Below, piece by piece: positions 62,007-64,000 of a DNA stretch of 64,000 bases (its first letter is position 1; the number at the start of each line of letters is the position of its first letter). The notes under the pieces were generated by a model. The model was not told where the DNA came from and searched no databases. It was given only the letters and a program-made list of their open reading frames with translations. The position numbers and the translations under genes are program-made. Source of the stretch: Roseinatronobacter alkalisoli (GTDB lineage: Bacteria; Pseudomonadota; Alphaproteobacteria; Rhodobacterales; Rhodobacteraceae); assembly GCF_028745735.1 (NCBI RefSeq), contig NZ_JAQZSM010000005.1:1-64000 (forward strand), given 5' to 3'.

Positions 62007-62998
62007 GCAGTCAGGAAAAACTTGAACCATTCGTGCTGGATGTCGCGGGTCTGACGGTTGAGATTGCGGGCCGCGAGGGGCGCGTAGTCCGCCCCGCGCG
62101 TGATCTGACGTTCCGGGTGGGACGGGGTCGCGTTGTCGGTGTGATCGGGGAATCCGGCTGTGGCAAAAGCATGACTGCGCTGTCGGTGATGCGCCTGTTG
62201 CCCGCATCCGCGAAAGTGACCGGCGGCACGGTCCTGTTCAATGGCGAAGATCTGCTGACAAAATCGCCCCGCGCGATGCGTGCGATCCGCGGCAAATCCA
62301 TCGGTATGGTGCTGCAGGATCCGTCAGTGTCGCTTGATCCGCTGTTCACCATTGGTGACCAGATCGACGAGGCATTGTGCATGCATGGCCGGATGCCTGC
62401 CGCCCGTCGCCGCGCGCGTGCCATTGAACTGCTGGAAGCGGTGGGCATTCCCGCCCCGCAGGACCGGTTGACGCAGTATCCGCATGAATTGTCCGGCGGA
62501 ATGTTGCAACGTGTGGTCGCCGCCATCGCGATTGCCTGGAACCCCGCCCTGCTGATTGCGGATGAACCGACAACCGCGCTGGACCCGACGATTCAGGTTC
62601 AGGTTCTTGACCTGCTGGGCCATTTACGTGACACGCTGGGTGTATCGATCATGATCATCACCCATGATTTCGGCGTCGCTGCGCATATCTGCGATGACAT
62701 CATGGTAATGTATGCGGGTGAGGTGGTTGAAACCGGGCCGGTGCGCCAGATATTCGACAACCCCGGCCATCCCTATACCCGCGCGCTGATGGAAAGCTCC
62801 ACCGTGCCCAAAGGTAAGGGCCGCCTGCCCACCATCGAAGGTCAGCCACCCGATCTGGGGGATCTGCCGCCCGGCTGCGCCTTTGCGCCACGCTGCCCGC
62901 TGGCGAATGAGCAGTGCCACCACGCGGCGCCACCCCGGATACAGTTGTCTGATATCCACCAAGCCACATGTTGGTACGCGGGAGAGGGAATGACATGA
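62003..62998 (+). CDS. Peptide-type ABC importer ATP-binding protein (DppD type)
   Basis: A 331-residue ATPase: Walker A GESGCGKS near 48-55, signature LSGGMLQRVVAAIA near 164, Walker [15 protein letters not shown] and the switch MIITHDFGVAA. The signature GGMLQR differs from the usual GGMRQR. The C-terminal cysteine cluster is CAFAPRCPLANEQCHHAAP. The gene order is DppC, DppB, DppD, DppF. Confidence 0.93.
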   Translation: MSSQEKLEPFVLDVAGLTVEIAGREGRVVRPARDLTFRVGRGRVVGVIGESGCGKSMTALSVMRLLPASAKVTGGTVLFNGEDLLTKSPRAMRAIRGKSIGMVLQDPSVSLDPLFTIGDQIDEALCMHGRMPAARRRARAIELLEAVGIPAPQDRLTQYPHELSGGMLQRVVAAIAIAWNPALLIADEPTTALDPTIQVQVLDLLGHLRDTLGVSIMIITHDFGVAAHICDDIMVMYAGEVVETGPVRQIFDNPGHPYTRALMESSTVPKGKGRLPTIEGQPPDLGDLPPGCAFAPRCPLANEQCHHAAPPRIQLSDIHQATCWYAGEGMT

Positions 62999-63987
62999 GC
63001 GATATAATTCTGGAAACCCGCGGGCTGCAAAAGTATTTTTATCTGAAATCCGGCCTACCATTCCGGCGTATCCCCAAAGTGGTCAAGTCGGTGGACGGGA
63101 TTGATGTTGCCCTACGCGCCGGAGAGACCCTTGGTCTGGTCGGTGAAAGTGGTTGCGGCAAATCAACCACAGCCCGGTTGATCCTGCGTTTGCTTGACCC
63201 GACCGGCGGCAAGATCCTGTTTGACGGCAAAGAGGTGCAGAACGCGACAGGTCAGGCGCTTCACGATTTCAGATCGAACATCCAGACGGTGTTCCAGGAT
63301 CCTTACGGTTCGCTCAACCCGCGCATGAAAGTGCGCGAGATTATTGCCGAGCCAATGCAGGCGGCCGGGAAGTATTCTGCCAGACAGATTGATGTGCGTG
63401 TCGCCGAATTGCTGGAACTGGTGAACCTGCCAGCCAATGCCGCCCGGCGCGGACCACATGAATTTTCCGGTGGTCAGCGCCAGCGTATTGCGATTGCGCG
63501 CGCGCTTGTGCTGAACCCAAGGCTGTTGATTCTGGATGAACCGGTTTCGGCGCTGGATGTTTCCGTGCGGGCGCAGATTCTGAACCTGCTGGACGACCTC
63601 CAGGAAGAACTGGGGTTGGCCTATTTCCTGATTTCCCATCACCTTGAACTGGTTGCGAATAAATGCGACTGGATCGCGGTCATGTATCTGGGTGGCATTG
63701 TCGAACAAGGCCCGGCGCGTGAAATTGCGGATAACCCGCGCCACCCCTATACGCAGGCGTTGTTTTCGTCGGCGCTGAAGGTCACGCCTGACCGGGCAGC
63801 GGCCCCGGTCAGAATGATCAGGGGAGAGGTGCCTTCACCCCTGAACCCGCCAACCGGGTGCCATTTCCATACCCGTTGCCCAATGGCCATGCCGATCTGC
63901 CGACAGGAAACCCCGCCAGGCGTGCCGGGGCCGAATGGGTCAGTGGCCACCTGTCATGCGCTATGCGGGCAAAAGGCGTTGGCGTGA
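62995..63987 (+). CDS. Peptide-type ABC importer ATP-binding protein (DppF type)
   Basis: About 330 residues from ATG 62995, overlapping the preceding stop by four bases. Walker [11 protein letters not shown] is near 53, the signature [15 protein letters not shown] near 158, Walker [15 protein letters not shown]. The switch segment is [12 protein letters not shown], with HH in place of the usual HD, the catalytic histidine kept. The C-terminal cluster is [17 protein letters not shown]. It ends 13 bases before the window edge, so the operon may continue beyond it. Confidence 0.93.
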   Translation: MSDIILETRGLQKYFYLKSGLPFRRIPKVVKSVDGIDVALRAGETLGLVGESGCGKSTTARLILRLLDPTGGKILFDGKEVQNATGQALHDFRSNIQTVFQDPYGSLNPRMKVREIIAEPMQAAGKYSARQIDVRVAELLELVNLPANAARRGPHEFSGGQRQRIAIARALVLNPRLLILDEPVSALDVSVRAQILNLLDDLQEELGLAYFLISHHLELVANKCDWIAVMYLGGIVEQGPAREIADNPRHPYTQALFSSALKVTPDRAAAPVRMIRGEVPSPLNPPTGCHFHTRCPMAMPICRQETPPGVPGPNGSVATCHALCGQKALA

Positions 63988-64000
63988 TGGTGTCATTCAG

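Noticed and set aside
1-64000. CRISPR array, tRNA, rRNA, IS element or prophage
   Set aside because: No regularly spaced repeats, tRNA T-loop sequences in cloverleaf context, transposase, integrase or phage structural genes were recognised on either strand.

Overview
The window looks like an accessory catabolic region of a Rhodobacterales (Roseobacter/Rhodobacter-type) alphaproteobacterium. The evidence is inferential: high GC, GC-rich third codon positions, many four-base ATGA gene overlaps, TRAP-TAXI and CaiB/MaoC gene styles, and a small RNA with two CTCCTCCTCC loops of the kind described in Rhodobacter. No rRNA, tRNA, insertion sequence, integrase or CRISPR array was found. Almost every transcription unit is a transporter plus catabolic enzymes plus a local regulator. 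There are five ABC importers and one TRAP-TAXI importer.

Layout. 1-1550: tail of a probable transketolase subunit and an FGGY carbohydrate kinase. 1591-8250: a minus-strand hutG/TAXI-TRAP operon facing hutF-hutC, i.e. the last two steps of the five-step histidine route with a HutC-type repressor and a palindrome in the shared promoter. 8360-24422: a large sugar or sugar-acid cluster. Its left part is unusual: two paralogous class III CoA-transferases, an IclR regulator, a Gfo/Idh/MocA oxidoreductase, a MaoC hydratase and a solute-binding-protein homologue with no signal peptide. Its right part is a CUT1 ABC importer followed by enzymes of a non-phosphorylative deoxysugar route: enolase-superfamily dehydratase, RhaM-type mutarotase, split UxaA-type dehydratase, SDR, FAH-family hydrolase and amidohydrolase lactonase. 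This would convert L-rhamnonate or L-fuconate to pyruvate plus lactate.

24514-25755: an orphan GT4 glycosyltransferase. 26021-30697: a nickel/peptide-type ABC operon with a fused double ATPase and a strong Zur-box-like palindrome in its promoter, so it is probably a zinc-regulated metal or metallophore importer. 31005-38535: a LacI regulator divergent from a cytoplasmic GH78 alpha-L-rhamnosidase and a second CUT1 importer, with a perfect LacI-type operator over the promoter. This unit probably feeds L-rhamnose to the pathway at 18861-24422. 38664-38740: CcsR/cuckoo-like sRNA. 38839-41899: rsgA, then a scar of gene remnants including a panB with an internal deletion and frameshift, then small membrane proteins.

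41900-50179: a LysR regulator divergent from a complete peptide-type ABC importer and a CocE/NonD serine hydrolase. 50350-54263: a second LysR regulator, a cyclopropane-fatty-acid synthase family methyltransferase and a YcaQ-type winged-helix protein. 54560-63987: an uncharacterised oxidative cluster (class A flavin monooxygenase, DUF3237 protein, GMC oxidoreductase) with its own peptide-type ABC importer. The best candidates for undescribed biology are the CoA-transferase/cytosolic binding-protein module at 8360-14463, the Zur-linked importer, the lone cuckoo-type sRNA and the 54560-63987 oxidative cluster.
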